A stretch of 64,000 nt of DNA from Bacillus badius NBRC 15713 (GTDB taxonomy: Bacteria; Bacillota; Bacilli; Bacillales; Domibacillaceae): the NCBI RefSeq assembly GCF_001591605.1, contig NZ_BCVF01000021.1, positions 1 to 64,000 of the forward strand, in the 5' to 3' direction. Both the position numbers and the translations under genes were made by a program. This document shows, in pieces, positions 18,346 through 27,081 of this stretch. The stretch's first letter is position 1. The number at the start of each line of letters is the position of its first letter. The notes beneath the pieces were generated by a model. It was not told the origin of the DNA and ran no database searches. It was given only the letters and a program-made list of their open reading frames with translations.

Positions 18346-19139
18346 GTGATCACCTTTCCTCTCAGTTGTTCGATTAGATCGTTTTTTAAACTGATGATGG
18401 CAGGCTCGTTCAAGTCGTTTAATCTCCTAGGACGCCCGAGCGGCACATTGACTTCTTGAAGGGAACGGACGGGCCGTTCTGTGAATATAAAAATACGGTC
18501 AGCCAAGAAAAGCGCCTCGCTGACATCATGCGTCACTAATACAATAGTTGCTTTTCGTTTTTCCCACTGGTTCATTAACCATTCCTGCATGGAAAGCCGT
18601 GTAATGGCATCCAGTGCACTAAAAGGCTCATCAAGCAAAAGAACATTGGACCCGCTTAACGATGTCCGCAAAAAAGAAACCCGCTGTTTCATTCCTCCTG
18701 ACAGCTCATGCGGAAAGCGATGTTCCATTCCCCGAAGCCCAAATTCCTCAAGCAAAGGCAGAATCTGCTTATGCGCTTCCTCTTTCCGAACCCCTTTCAA
18801 TTCAAGAGGAAGCGCTGCATTTTCGATAACGGTCCGCCACGGCATCAGCAAATCCTGCTGCGGCATATAACCGACCTTGCCCAGCCGGCACTTCTGCACC
18901 TCTCCATTGATAAAAATCCGCCCCTCATCCGGATTTTCAAGCCCGCTTATTAAACGGAACAAGGTGCTTTTTCCTGAGCCGCTCGGACCAATAATAGCGA
19001 TAAACTCGCGATCATACATATCGATATTAATGTTCTGCAATACCGGGACAGAGCGCCCTTGTTTTTTATCATGATAGGAAAAAGCAACATTTTCGAATTG
19101 GAGAACTTTTTTATTTCTCTCCCGGCCACATTTGCTCAT
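18342..19139 (-). CDS. thiZ: Thiamine-pyrimidine ABC transporter, ATPase
   Basis: About 265 aa. Walker A is GPSGSGKST, the Q-loop lies in YMPQQDLLMPW, the signature is LSGGMKQRVSFLR and Walker B is VLLLDEPFSALD, with H-loop VTHDVSEAL. It powers ThiXY. The start lies inside the end of tenA; I prefer the ATG at 19139 (GGGAG upstream), though 19169 is possible. Overlap with tenA indicates coupled expression of the importer with the enzyme acting on its cargo. Confidence 0.93.
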   Translation of the reverse strand: MSKCGRERNKKVLQFENVAFSYHDKKQGRSVPVLQNINIDMYDREFIAIIGPSGSGKSTLFRLISGLENPDEGRIFINGEVQKCRLGKVGYMPQQDLLMPWRTVIENAALPLELKGVRKEEAHKQILPLLEEFGLRGMEHRFPHELSGGMKQRVSFLRTSLSGSNVLLLDEPFSALDAITRLSMQEWLMNQWEKRKATIVLVTHDVSEALFLADRIFIFTERPVRSLQEVNVPLGRPRRLNDLNEPAIISLKNDLIEQLRGKVIT

Positions 19140-19806
19140 GATATGCCATCTCCCAGAACATGTATTCATAACGGGTTGTATTCAGAAAAATTTCCTCCAG
19201 CCTCGCCAGCTCTTTTTCACTTTTTCCAGCGGCCTGCTCATCTAAAAGATCGATGCACCAAGTTGCCAGCTCGCCAAATTCTTTAGAAGAATACATTTTA
19301 ATCCAGTCGCCGTACAGTTCATGTGCACTCGCTCCCGGAATTTCATTTAGCTCCTTGCCAATTTCCCAATAGCTCCAAGCACAAGGAAGAAGGGCCGCCA
19401 GGAGTTCAGCAAGCGTTCCGTTCTGGCTGGCGTGAAGCATATAATGCGTGTAAGCAAGTGTGATCGGGGACGGTTTTGCCTGTTCAAGTTCTTCCTCTGA
19501 AATCCCAAAACGGGCTGCATATTGACGATGAAGAGACATTTCAAAGTTGAGCGTCTCATTTAATAACGCAGCAAATTTCCCCATCGTTTCCACATCAGTG
19601 GCTTTCACCGCCCCAAGAGCAAATACTTTCGAGTAATCAATTAAATACAAATAATCCTGCACCATGTAAAAACGGAATTTCCGCTGCTCAAGCGTTCCTT
19701 CTCCCATTTCTCTGACAAAAGGATGATGATGGTTTTGCCGCCAAATCGGCTGAATTTTCTCATGAAGCCTTTCACTAAATTTCATGTGTGTCTTGCTTGC
19801 TTTCAT
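19111..19806 (-). CDS. tenA: Aminopyrimidine aminohydrolase (thiaminase II), TenA family
   Basis: 231-aa all-helical cytoplasmic enzyme. TenA converts aminomethylpyrimidine, released from degraded thiamine, to HMP. Typical blocks are IQPIWRQNHHHPFVREMGEGTL, FYMVQDYLYLIDYSKVFA, and ALLPCAWSYWEIG with the conserved catalytic Cys and Trp/Tyr surroundings. TAAGGAG precedes the ATG. It lies between ylmB and thiZ, matching the pyrimidine salvage order import, deformylation, deamination. Confidence 0.95.
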   Translation of the reverse strand: MKASKTHMKFSERLHEKIQPIWRQNHHHPFVREMGEGTLEQRKFRFYMVQDYLYLIDYSKVFALGAVKATDVETMGKFAALLNETLNFEMSLHRQYAARFGISEEELEQAKPSPITLAYTHYMLHASQNGTLAELLAALLPCAWSYWEIGKELNEIPGASAHELYGDWIKMYSSKEFGELATWCIDLLDEQAAGKSEKELARLEEIFLNTTRYEYMFWEMAYHEQMWPGEK

Positions 19807-19874
19807 TTGTTATCCACTCCTTAAAAGATAGGTACTTTTTGTTTTGTGCCGCTTGCGGGATTCTGCTGTGTTCT

Positions 19875-21161
19875 TCATAGGGACTCATGCTTGGGCTGAT
19901 GGCACCACTGATGAATAAACGCTAAAATGACCTTTGTATAATCCACAAGCTGCTTAATTGCCAACTTCTCATTGACAGAGTGAGCATTCTCCAAGTCCCC
20001 CGGACCATAAATAACGGTGGGAATCCCGGCATCTGCCAGCCAGCCGCCATCCGTAACAGTCGGCGATACATCAACAACCGGCGGCTTGTTTAAAACAGCT
20101 GCATGCGATTGCATCAAGGTCTTGACAGCCTCATGGCCGGCATCCACTTCAAAGGACGGAAAGATTTCTCCCTTGTCTTCAATCATGGAGGCGCCTCCCC
20201 ATTCAAACGTTGGAGGATTGTGCCGCATCCATATATCTCCTTTGGCAATACTTTGGATATGTTCTTCTACTTCTTTGGCTACCTGTTCATAGGTTTCATC
20301 CGGATAATAATGAACCGTAATCCAAAGCCGGCACTCATCTGCTATAAATGCTGCATGCCTTCCTCCTTCAATTACAGCCGGGTTAATCGTATTAGTCCCG
20401 GGCAAAAATCCTGGATAGCTTTTAGTCACTGCCCAGTGACGCTCTAATTCCTGCAAGCCCTCGATGATCTTCATCATCTTTTCAATTGCGCTGGCTCCAA
20501 ATAACTTTCCGCCGGCATGAATCATCTTTCTTCTAGTGGCATCATGATAGGTTTGACTGCTTTTCAGCGTAATCCATCCTGTAATGACTCCGCCTTGTCC
20601 TTGTATATGTAAATCACTCGTATCCACTACCACGGCAAAGTCCGCTGTGTATCCTTTTCTGCAGCACTCCAATGTGCCTGCTTCTCCAACCTCTTCACCG
20701 ATCACGGATTGAAAAAGTACATCCCCCGGCAGCAAAACACCAGCTTCATGAAGGAGCTGCAAAGCAAACAACGCACCAGCCAACCCTCCTTTCATATCAG
20801 CCGCTCCTCGTCCGATTACATGCCCATTTCTGACAGCAGGCTGAAACGGATCTGCTTCCCACTCTTCATCCTCATGCACTTCCGCTACATCAATATGTCC
20901 ATTAATAATAAGACTCTGATAATTTTCAGGGGAAGCGCCTTTTCTTTTGCCTACCACATTCGGGTCGTTTGGATAGACCTCCCACATATCAACAGAAAAG
21001 TCCAGTTTTCTTAAAAACTCTGCTATAAATGTCTGCGCTTCCTTCGTATTCCGCGCAGGAGGGGCAGGCGTTTGAAAAGAGATCAGTTTTTTTAATAAGT
21101 CAATCAGCTCCTCCTGCCGCTGTTCTGCTTCATGTAAAAGCACATCCAGTGTTTTACTCAT
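19875..21161 (-). CDS. ylmB: Formylaminopyrimidine deformylase, M20 peptidase family
   Basis: 428 aa from the ATG at 21161, chosen for GGGGAG 7 bp upstream; the frame continues upstream only as leader. M20-family zinc ligands are visible in LIINGHIDVAEVHEDE, GRGAADMKGGLAGAL, and IGEEVGEAGTLEC with the catalytic Glu, followed by a dimerisation domain. M20 enzymes are broadly ArgE/DapE-like, but position as first gene of a TPP-riboswitch operon with tenA and thiXYZ points to the YlmB role of removing the N-formyl group from the imported pyrimidine. Confidence 0.9.
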   Translation of the reverse strand: MSKTLDVLLHEAEQRQEELIDLLKKLISFQTPAPPARNTKEAQTFIAEFLRKLDFSVDMWEVYPNDPNVVGKRKGASPENYQSLIINGHIDVAEVHEDEEWEADPFQPAVRNGHVIGRGAADMKGGLAGALFALQLLHEAGVLLPGDVLFQSVIGEEVGEAGTLECCRKGYTADFAVVVDTSDLHIQGQGGVITGWITLKSSQTYHDATRRKMIHAGGKLFGASAIEKMMKIIEGLQELERHWAVTKSYPGFLPGTNTINPAVIEGGRHAAFIADECRLWITVHYYPDETYEQVAKEVEEHIQSIAKGDIWMRHNPPTFEWGGASMIEDKGEIFPSFEVDAGHEAVKTLMQSHAAVLNKPPVVDVSPTVTDGGWLADAGIPTVIYGPGDLENAHSVNEKLAIKQLVDYTKVILAFIHQWCHQPKHESL

Positions 21162-21223
21162 CACGCTTCTCCCCTTCCTTAAATGGCGGACTCTCTCATT
21201 CCAGCCTCTCTCACCGCTGTCCA

Positions 21224-21256
21224 TAAAAAAACCGCTTCCCATTAAGAGAAGCGGTT
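21224..21256 (-). terminator. thi leader: Riboswitch-controlled terminator of the thi operon leader
   Basis: Minus-strand stem AACCGCTTCTC/GGGAAGCGGTT followed by TTTTTTT lies between the TPP aptamer and ylmB. It is the natural expression platform: bound TPP should favour this hairpin and stop transcription. Confidence 0.85.
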
Positions 21257-21316
21257 GTATAAATGGTATCTAACTGCTGTAAAATAAAAAGAACAGCTGT
21301 TTAATAGCATGATACG

Positions 21317-21406
21317 ACCTCTTCCCTACGCTGGCATTATCCAGGTCAGGTAATAAGGGTTAAGGCCATCTGCCTCTCTCAGCTTTTGCAAGCACCCCCA
21401 AGGACT
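21317..21406 (-). promoter_or_regulatory. thi box: TPP riboswitch controlling the thi operon
   Basis: The minus strand carries the classic thi-box order: GGGGGTGC, then GCTGAGAGAGGC, ACCCTTATTACCTGA, and CTGGATAATGCCAGCGTAGGGAAG-type 3' end. All conserved core segments of the TPP aptamer are present. It precedes an intrinsic terminator and the ylmB-tenA-thiZXY-hemD-thiMDE genes. Confidence 0.96.
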
Positions 21407-21437
21407 CATTATTCAATTAAGCTCTATGACTAGTTGT

Positions 21438-21466
21438 AGCATATCTTTAAATAGCATTCAACTCAA
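21438..21466 (-). promoter_or_regulatory. Sigma-A promoter of the thi operon
   Basis: On the minus strand TTGAGT and TATGCT are separated by exactly 17 bp, placing the transcription start shortly before the TPP aptamer. Confidence 0.65.
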
Positions 21467-21558
21467 TTCAGAATTTTTAAATAAATATCTTTCATCATTT
21501 ATTTTTCAGCTAGCCGTATATTGATAAAAAGCGATCTTTTCGAAAGGAGGGCTGCTGT

Positions 21559-21966
21559 TTGTATCATCCTTATCCGTTCACTCATTTTTACGCCATTCCG
21601 CTCAGCGGCTTCGTCCGGTATCCATTCCTTCCGCCGTCTGGTTTAACCCGCTCCCCGTTCACAAGAGCATATCCTCCAGTAGATCCCACTTTATTTAAGC
21701 AATCAGCCCAATCCATGAAATCACTTGTACAGGAAATTAATCTGCTCATGAACCGATTAACGGATAACAGCGATTTTGCTTTGCGATTAATGAGCGCTGC
21801 ACAAGCAGCTAACAAAAAAGAAGCCGAACGGCTCATACGGTCAGCCGGTGTACGGGAAAAACTCTATCTTTCCTTTAACCCGGATGTCCTCCGGATTGAA
21901 CTGCGCGCGGCTGCAGCCAATGTGGAATGCTGCAAACTGTCCATTGCCCTTCGATGGAATCATTGA
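21559..21966 (+). CDS. Small protein, YuzC-like (possible spore coat-associated)
   Basis: 135 aa, starting with an aromatic/proline-rich segment (YHPYPFTHFYAIP) and the block AYPPVDPTLFKQSAQSMK. A helical middle with LMSAAQAANKKEAERLI follows, and the protein ends in a beta-rich part with VECCKLSIALRW. The pattern resembles, from memory, the small Bacillus YuzC proteins reported in the inner spore coat; no catalytic motif is seen. AAAGGAGGG precedes the start by about 8 bp (TTG region near 21559). The stop overlaps the convergent thiW stop by 7 bp. Confidence 0.65.
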   Translation: MYHPYPFTHFYAIPLSGFVRYPFLPPSGLTRSPFTRAYPPVDPTLFKQSAQSMKSLVQEINLLMNRLTDNSDFALRLMSAAQAANKKEAERLIRSAGVREKLYLSFNPDVLRIELRAAAANVECCKLSIALRWNH

Positions 21967-22457
21967 CCAAACCGGTATTTCCAAGCCTTTAATTTTACGA
22001 GACGCCTTACAAGCAAAAAGCCGAGAAATGAACCCGACAGGCTGCTGACAAGGAAAGCCGGCAAAAAGAAAAAGGCGCCCGCTGCTGTTCCCATCAGCAA
22101 TTTGGCATAAGGAACAGCAAATAAAGGAGCAATAACTCCTGAACCGGCTACTTCTCCGATCGAAGCAGCCCATGTCCGGCTTGTTTTCCGATAAATATAG
22201 CCGGCAAGAAATGCACCAATCATGCCGCCTGGAAAAGCCAGCAGCGAACCGGTCCCCATCAGGTTTCTTAGCAGGCCTGTAACAAAAGCAATAATCACCG
22301 CCGGCCCCGGTCCAAGCAATACACCGGCCACCACGTTAACCGCATGCTGGACAGGATAAGCCTTCGCCACGCCAGCGGGGAACCAGACTAGCGAAGAGCC
22401 AAAGGTGGCAATCGCTGTAAACAGAGCCATATAAGCCATTCTTTGCAGTTGATTCAC
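21960..22457 (-). CDS. thiW: Thiamine-precursor ECF transporter S component ThiW
   Basis: 165 aa from a GTG at 22457 with GGAGG 7 bp upstream. Five to six membrane helices carry the ThiW pattern WFPAGVAKAYPVQHAVNV, GVLLGPGPAVIIAF and LRNLMGTGSLLAFPGGMIG. S components bind a vitamin precursor, probably the thiazole, and use a shared EcfAT module encoded elsewhere. It has its own TPP riboswitch and terminator, separate from the main thi operon 0.7 kb away. The ThiM product then phosphorylates the imported thiazole. Confidence 0.9.
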   Translation of the reverse strand: MNQLQRMAYMALFTAIATFGSSLVWFPAGVAKAYPVQHAVNVVAGVLLGPGPAVIIAFVTGLLRNLMGTGSLLAFPGGMIGAFLAGYIYRKTSRTWAASIGEVAGSGVIAPLFAVPYAKLLMGTAAGAFFFLPAFLVSSLSGSFLGFLLVRRLVKLKAWKYRFGQ

Positions 22458-22474
22458 CGATATTCCTCCAATAC

Positions 22475-22505
22475 AAAAAAGCCGCATCCCCATCTGGATA
22501 CAGCT
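22475..22505 (-). terminator. thiW leader: Riboswitch-controlled terminator upstream of thiW
   Basis: Minus-strand AGCTGTATCC-AGATGG-GGATGCGGCT followed by TTTTTT, with two G-U pairs in a 10-bp stem, lies between the thiW TPP aptamer and the GTG start. Confidence 0.8.
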
Positions 22506-22530
22506 GCTGTAAGTAAAATAGTAATCAATG

Positions 22531-22627
22531 CTCTACTTTCCTACGCTGGTATCAACCAGATCAGGTTCAAAGAGTTGAAAAGCCCCCATGCTTTTCTCTC
22601 AGCCTGTAACAGGCACCTCTAGTAGCT
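22531..22627 (-). promoter_or_regulatory. thi box: TPP riboswitch controlling thiW
   Basis: The minus strand has AGAGGTGCC, GGCTGAGAGAAAAGC, GAACCTGATCTGG and ATACCAGCGTAGGAAAG, the conserved TPP aptamer segments, with a closing CTACT/AGTAG helix. A TATAAT box lies just upstream at 22647-22652. Confidence 0.95.
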
Positions 22628-22790
22628 TCTTATTCAATTCTCTCTATATTATAGGATGAAATCGTTAAAATAGAAAGAGGCAACGGCAGGATTCTCTCTA
22701 TTTTGAAAATCTTTCCGGATAAACTCCTGCTGTTTGTGCCCGCAAAGGCAAGATGATAAGCCTTTTGGCGTCTTTGAATAAGCTGTTTTT

Positions 22791-23663
22791 TCACCGCGCT
22801 TGTGCCTTCCTCATTCGTCTTTCGACCTCTTCCCAGCACACAATGTGCCACCAATTATCAATATAATCTGCCCGTTTGTTTTGATATTTTAAATAATAGG
22901 CATGCTCCCACACATCAAGCACAAGCAAAGGAACAACATCCCATTGGCTCAAATTCTGATGCTTTTCAGCTTGCAGTATTTCCATCCGCTGCGCTTGCGG
23001 TGCCCATACGAGAATGGCCCAGCCTCCGCCCTCTACGTTTTGAGCCGCTTGGGAAAATTGTTTTTTAAACTCTTCAAAACTGCCAAACGACCGGGATATT
23101 TCACGGTTTAATGGCCCCGGCGGTCTTCCTCCGCCATGCGGGCACATCACTTTCCAAAAGATCGAATGCAAATAATGACCCGCTCCATGAAAAGCAAGCT
23201 CTCTTTCCCAGTGTTTGACGAGTTCAAACTGATTATTTCGCCGCGCCTGTTGCAGCTCTAATTCTGCTTTATTCAAACCGTCTACATAGCTCTTATGATG
23301 ACGGTCATGATGAAGCCGCATTGTGCTTTCATCAATATAAGGCTCTAATGCATTGTAGCCATAAGGAAGAGGCGGAAGCTTATGGCCTCCGATCGGGACT
23401 TGCTCCGCTCTTTCCGGCTGTTTTTCCGTCTCGGCAGCCAACATCCTATCATAGAACTGGCACCATTCTTTGTTAAGCTCTTGAATCTCAAGGTATATGG
23501 CATCTGCTTCTTCTATTGTCACTGTCGATAAGCGCTCATCAATCTCCCCGACCTGCTTTTTCCACTTCTCAACCTGCTTTAAATCAATCGATTCATGCTG
23601 CAGGGCACACAAGGCTTCACACCATTTTTTTGCCTCTTTTAAATAAAATTGATATTTTTCCAC
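22791..23663 (-). CDS. Fe/Mn superoxide dismutase with N-terminal helical extension (SodF-like)
   Basis: 290 aa from the GTG at 23663, where AAAGGAGG lies 7-8 bp upstream. The longer open frame runs through the upstream gene's terminator and is rejected. The first ~105 residues are a charged helical extension. The SOD domain (about 110-285) has PPLPYGYNALEPYIDE, LHHDRHHKSYVDGL, HGAGHYLHSIFW and DVWEHAYYLKYQNKRADY, containing the four metal ligands. Extended SodF proteins are known in Bacillus; the role of the extension is unclear. The metal cannot be decided by eye. Confidence 0.9.
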   Translation of the reverse strand: MEKYQFYLKEAKKWCEALCALQHESIDLKQVEKWKKQVGEIDERLSTVTIEEADAIYLEIQELNKEWCQFYDRMLAAETEKQPERAEQVPIGGHKLPPLPYGYNALEPYIDESTMRLHHDRHHKSYVDGLNKAELELQQARRNNQFELVKHWERELAFHGAGHYLHSIFWKVMCPHGGGRPPGPLNREISRSFGSFEEFKKQFSQAAQNVEGGGWAILVWAPQAQRMEILQAEKHQNLSQWDVVPLLVLDVWEHAYYLKYQNKRADYIDNWWHIVCWEEVERRMRKAQAR

Positions 23664-23774
23664 TGCCGCTCCTCCTTTTTTAGCCGTCATTTCAACATAT
23701 GCATTCTGCTCAGCGGCGTTCTTCCTTGCCCGCTCCTCTCCCTCAACCGATGAATTTGGCTGAACGCCGCACAA

Positions 23775-23818
23775 TAAAAAACTGCCCGGCAGCCATGATG
23801 CCAATGGTTGCCGGGCAG
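23775..23818 (-). terminator. Terminator of the YkvI-type gene
   Basis: Minus-strand GCTGCCCGGCAaCCA pairs with TGGcTGCCGGGCAG, followed by TTTTTT. It begins 9 bp after the permease stop and decides the start of the SOD gene downstream. Confidence 0.88.
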
Positions 23819-23826
23819 CCTCTATA

Positions 23827-24900
23827 TCAGCTGGAGATGTGTATTTCATGCTTGATTGCTTGTTTAAATTTAAACCAAACGAAAATAATACTAACCATTA
23901 AAATTAATCCGAGATAGCCAACGAGCGGGTACAGTGTTCCTACCAGTTTGACAAAACCAACAAAGCTCGCCAAAAACGCGGCCGCTGCGGAAATAATGAC
24001 TACTGGAGTAAATGACTTGCCGCCGGACGGCACGACCCTTGCCGCAAAAGCATAAATCATTCCAACAGACGTGTTGTAAATCATTGCCAACAATACAATG
24101 GACATAAGATAACCGGCAATAGGCGAAATTTCATTAGCTATGTGAACAATCGGCATATCGGCTTCTTGAATGGCTCCAAAGTCTAAAAGCATGATGACGT
24201 TAATTAAAAGAATCAACAATCCAAGACCCAGCCCTCCAAAAAGACCTCCGATCCCGGCTGTTTTTTCGTTTTTCTCTGCCCCGCCAATTAAGGCTAAAAT
24301 GGCTGCTCCAGCCGCAATATTATAAGAAACATATAATACCGCTCCTGTCATCCAATGAGAAGCTGCTGTCTGCCCGCTTTTTCCTAATTGCATAATCTCT
24401 GAAAAATCGCCTTTATACTGAAGAATGGAATAAATAAAAACGATAAAAATCATAATAAAAAGAAAAGGTGTGATCAAACTGATCACCGATATGATTTTCT
24501 GCAGGTTGAAACATAGGGTGACAGCTGTTACCCCCGCCATAATCAGGCTGCCGTATAAAGCGCCAATGCCAAATTGCTGTTCAAAAATCGCCCCGCTGCC
24601 AGCAATCATCACCGCTGCTACTCCGAACAGGAAAAATGTAATCAGTGCATCTACGAACAATCCGATCCATTTCCCACAAATCAAGTAAATCACATTTTTG
24701 TGTGAGCCTGCCCCAATACGGGAACCAATCTGCAGCAGCTGCATGCCCAAAAAGGCAAATAACACTGTAGCTATACATGTACCGACCACGCTGATCCAGC
24801 CAAAACTCGTAAAAAACTGTAAGATCTCCTGCCCGGAAGCAAATCCCGCCCCTACAATGACTCCAATATATGCTCCTGCAATTTTAAATGCTTTAGTCAT
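23827..24900 (-). CDS. YkvI-type membrane transporter
   Basis: 357-aa protein with about 10 membrane helices and the LeuT-like first helix AGAYIGVIVGAGFASGQEILQFF, with an unwound GxG segment. This matches the Bacillus YkvI group of uncharacterised amino-acid/polyamine-organocation-fold transporters. It is the last gene in the row rpiR-type regulator, N-acyltransferase, N-acylamino-acid racemase, permease, all on the minus strand. An amino acid or N-acyl amino acid is therefore a reasonable guess for its substrate. A hairpin lies in the 104-bp gap before it. Confidence 0.75.
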   Translation of the reverse strand: MTKAFKIAGAYIGVIVGAGFASGQEILQFFTSFGWISVVGTCIATVLFAFLGMQLLQIGSRIGAGSHKNVIYLICGKWIGLFVDALITFFLFGVAAVMIAGSGAIFEQQFGIGALYGSLIMAGVTAVTLCFNLQKIISVISLITPFLFIMIFIVFIYSILQYKGDFSEIMQLGKSGQTAASHWMTGAVLYVSYNIAAGAAILALIGGAEKNEKTAGIGGLFGGLGLGLLILLINVIMLLDFGAIQEADMPIVHIANEISPIAGYLMSIVLLAMIYNTSVGMIYAFAARVVPSGGKSFTPVVIISAAAAFLASFVGFVKLVGTLYPLVGYLGLILMVSIIFVWFKFKQAIKHEIHISS

Positions 24901-24946
24901 ACGATCACCCTCTTATGTTTGAATATTCTGAACTCTATGCATATAA

Positions 24947-24981
24947 CTCAGAGAACCTGGAAAATCCAGATTTTCTCTGAG
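24947..24981. repeat. Hairpin between racemase and permease genes
   Basis: CTCAGAGAA..CCTGG-AAAAT-CCAGA..TTCTCTGAG forms a 35-nt near-perfect hairpin with no T-run. It may be a processing or attenuation element that lowers permease expression. Confidence 0.5.
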
Positions 24982-25004
24982 CTGCCTGCTGCTTGAAAGC
25001 CTTA

Positions 25005-26114
25005 TTATAAGGAGTATGTTTTTTCCTTTAGCATAAATTTCTTTACTGCTTCAAGGTCAATATCATATCCGATTCCTGGTTTCTCAGGCACTTGGATTAC
25101 ACCATCCTTGACGATTACCTCCGGTGTAATAATATCTTGCTCCCAATACCGCGAGGAAGCGGCCGTATCACCAGGAAGCGTAAAATTGTTTAATGTGGTC
25201 AGTGCCACGTTATGGGCTCTGCCTACGCCTGCTTCAAGCATCCCCCCGCACCAGACAGGCACGCCTTGTTCCTTGCATAAGTCATGAATCCGCTTCGATT
25301 CTGTCAATCCGCCGACACGGCCAATTTTAATGTTAATGATTTGGCAGCTGCCGAGCTGCAAAGCTTTTCTGGCATCTTCATAAGAATGAATGCTTTCATC
25401 CAAACAAATCGGAGTTGTTAACTCTTTTTGAATGACTGCATGGTCGACAATGTCATCCGATGCAAGCGGCTGCTCAATCATCAGCAGCTGAAACTCATCC
25501 AGCTTTTTCAATTGCGGAAGATCTTCCAGACGATAGGCGGAATTTGCATCAGCCATTAATTGAATATCTGGGAAGGAGCGGCGGATTTCCCTGATGACAT
25601 CGACATCCCAGCCTGGCTTGATTTTCACTTTAATCCGCTTATATCCTTCATCCACATGCTGTTTGATGATAGTTAGCAAGTCAGCAACTGTTTTTTGAAT
25701 GCCGATGCTGATTCCCACGTCAATCGTTGTATTCTCCCCTCCAAGAGCCTCGTAAAGCGGCATCCCTTTTCTTTTGGCATACAGATCCCATACAGCCCCT
25801 TCAATGGCTGACTTAGCCATATTATTTTTTCTGATCGGCTCAAATATGGCTGAAATGTCATCCGGATGGGAGATCTTTTGACCTTTCAATAAAGGAATCA
25901 GAAAATCTTCCATCATATGCCAGTTGGTCTTTAACGTTTCTTCATTATAAGATGGTGAAACAAAAGCCACTGATTCTCCCCAGCCGGAAGTTCCTTCTTC
26001 ATCTTTCACCTCGATTAAAATAAATTCTTTATCTTGGACCGTTCCAAAGCTAGTGGTAAACGGAAACTTCATTTTCATTTGTAAATGGCGCAGTGTAATT
26101 TCTTTTAGCTTCAT
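25005..26114 (-). CDS. menC: N-acylamino acid racemase / o-succinylbenzoate synthase (enolase superfamily)
   Basis: 369 aa, MenC/NSAR family. The catalytic KxK is at 162-164 in RIKVKIKPG, metal ligands are D189 (LMADAN), E214 (MIEQPL) and D239 (CLDES), and the second catalytic Lys is K263 (NIKIGR). In this family one enzyme can make o-succinylbenzoate for menaquinone or racemise N-succinyl amino acids. No men gene is adjacent; instead it overlaps a GNAT gene by 4 nt, the arrangement known for the N-succinyl route converting D- to L-amino acids. Dual activity is possible. Confidence 0.88.
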   Translation of the reverse strand: MKLKEITLRHLQMKMKFPFTTSFGTVQDKEFILIEVKDEEGTSGWGESVAFVSPSYNEETLKTNWHMMEDFLIPLLKGQKISHPDDISAIFEPIRKNNMAKSAIEGAVWDLYAKRKGMPLYEALGGENTTIDVGISIGIQKTVADLLTIIKQHVDEGYKRIKVKIKPGWDVDVIREIRRSFPDIQLMADANSAYRLEDLPQLKKLDEFQLLMIEQPLASDDIVDHAVIQKELTTPICLDESIHSYEDARKALQLGSCQIINIKIGRVGGLTESKRIHDLCKEQGVPVWCGGMLEAGVGRAHNVALTTLNNFTLPGDTAASSRYWEQDIITPEVIVKDGVIQVPEKPGIGYDIDLEAVKKFMLKEKTYSL

Positions 26115-26941
26115 TTTTTCTCTTCCCTTCTCGTTGTCAACCGAAAATCTTTAACAAACAAATAATAGTTCACCGGCTCTTGCGGACGCTGGATCAGCTT
26201 AACAGCAGTGTATCCGCCGGCAAACAGCTGCACAAAGATCTCCCGTATATCCAGCCGCCATTTCAAAGCTAAGTCAAATGAATGACGCTTAATCTCTTGA
26301 AATTTCCGCGGAACGGGCACAAGCAGTGCTTCTTCAGCCAGGTACTCCGGATGAAGAAGGGATATTTTCGGACACCCTTCCTCTGTGCTTCCGTATTCTG
26401 CAAACACTTTCGCCTGCTCCTCTGAGAATACGAAATCGCTGTTCACATAATCACTTTGAATCCACCAATCTACCTTCAATCGATCGGTCGGCAGTCCGGC
26501 ATTCAGCCCGTCATTCATTTTACCGTAGCAATTGACTTCATATGTAGAACAAACCGCTTTTAATTTCGTTAAATTCAAATAAGCATTCACGCCCTCAAGC
26601 GGATCAAACGTCCAGGTGACCTGCTCATAGCCAAGACGGGCCGCTTCCCGCTTTTGCGCATATTTCAATGCTTCCCCGATTCCCCGTTTTTGATAATCCG
26701 GATGAATCCCCAGCATGTGGGAACACAAATAAGAAGAACCGTCTGAAAATCCAGCAAAGCCGTAGCTGAAACCAATTAAACTTTCTTCCTGAAAAGCACC
26801 AAGCAGCAGCCCTCCATTTTTATGGGCAGTCAATGTTTGATGGAGCGGAATCGGTGCCATATCCCACGTATCCTTCTCCAACTGCTGCATTTTTTCAAAG
26901 TCTGCCCGGTCATTAAATGGCCGAATATGATAATTTCCCAA
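26111..26941 (-). CDS. GNAT-type N-acyltransferase (possible amino-acid N-succinyltransferase)
   Basis: 276 aa, starting at TTG with GAGGTG 8 bp upstream. A GNAT core occupies residues 1-130: [21 protein letters not shown], then the acyl-CoA loop [21 protein letters not shown] (Q/RxxGxG type). The long C-terminal part (130-276) is specific to this subfamily and contains [14 protein letters not shown]. The same subfamily accompanies NSAR/OSBS genes in related Bacillaceae, where it succinylates D-amino acids from succinyl-CoA. It overlaps the racemase start by ATGA. The M20 desuccinylase expected in this pathway is not adjacent. Confidence 0.75.
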   Translation of the reverse strand: MGNYHIRPFNDRADFEKMQQLEKDTWDMAPIPLHQTLTAHKNGGLLLGAFQEESLIGFSYGFAGFSDGSSYLCSHMLGIHPDYQKRGIGEALKYAQKREAARLGYEQVTWTFDPLEGVNAYLNLTKLKAVCSTYEVNCYGKMNDGLNAGLPTDRLKVDWWIQSDYVNSDFVFSEEQAKVFAEYGSTEEGCPKISLLHPEYLAEEALLVPVPRKFQEIKRHSFDLALKWRLDIREIFVQLFAGGYTAVKLIQRPQEPVNYYLFVKDFRLTTRREEKK

Positions 26942-27081
26942 GTTGAATTCACCTCTTCATTTACTCAAAAGTTTATATGATTCGTCTCTGCCAAGTTTTC
27001 AATCCTGGCTTATCCCTAGATCCCAATTATGGAATTTTCTGACTTTTATCGTTACATGCTTGCAGCTTTCGCTCAACCTGT

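Noticed and set aside
19875-21161. M20 enzyme as the missing N-succinyl-amino-acid desuccinylase of the racemase row
   Set aside because: It is the first gene of the TPP-riboswitch operon beside tenA and thiXYZ, which fits the YlmB pyrimidine deformylase better.
22630-22793. 54-codon frame starting at a GTG overlapping the superoxide dismutase stop
   Set aside because: It runs through the promoter of the thiW riboswitch and has no ribosome site; product is not family-like.
23664-23849. Longer N-terminus of the superoxide dismutase from ATG 23849
   Set aside because: It would translate through the terminator of the upstream gene; the GTG at 23663 has a strong ribosome site.
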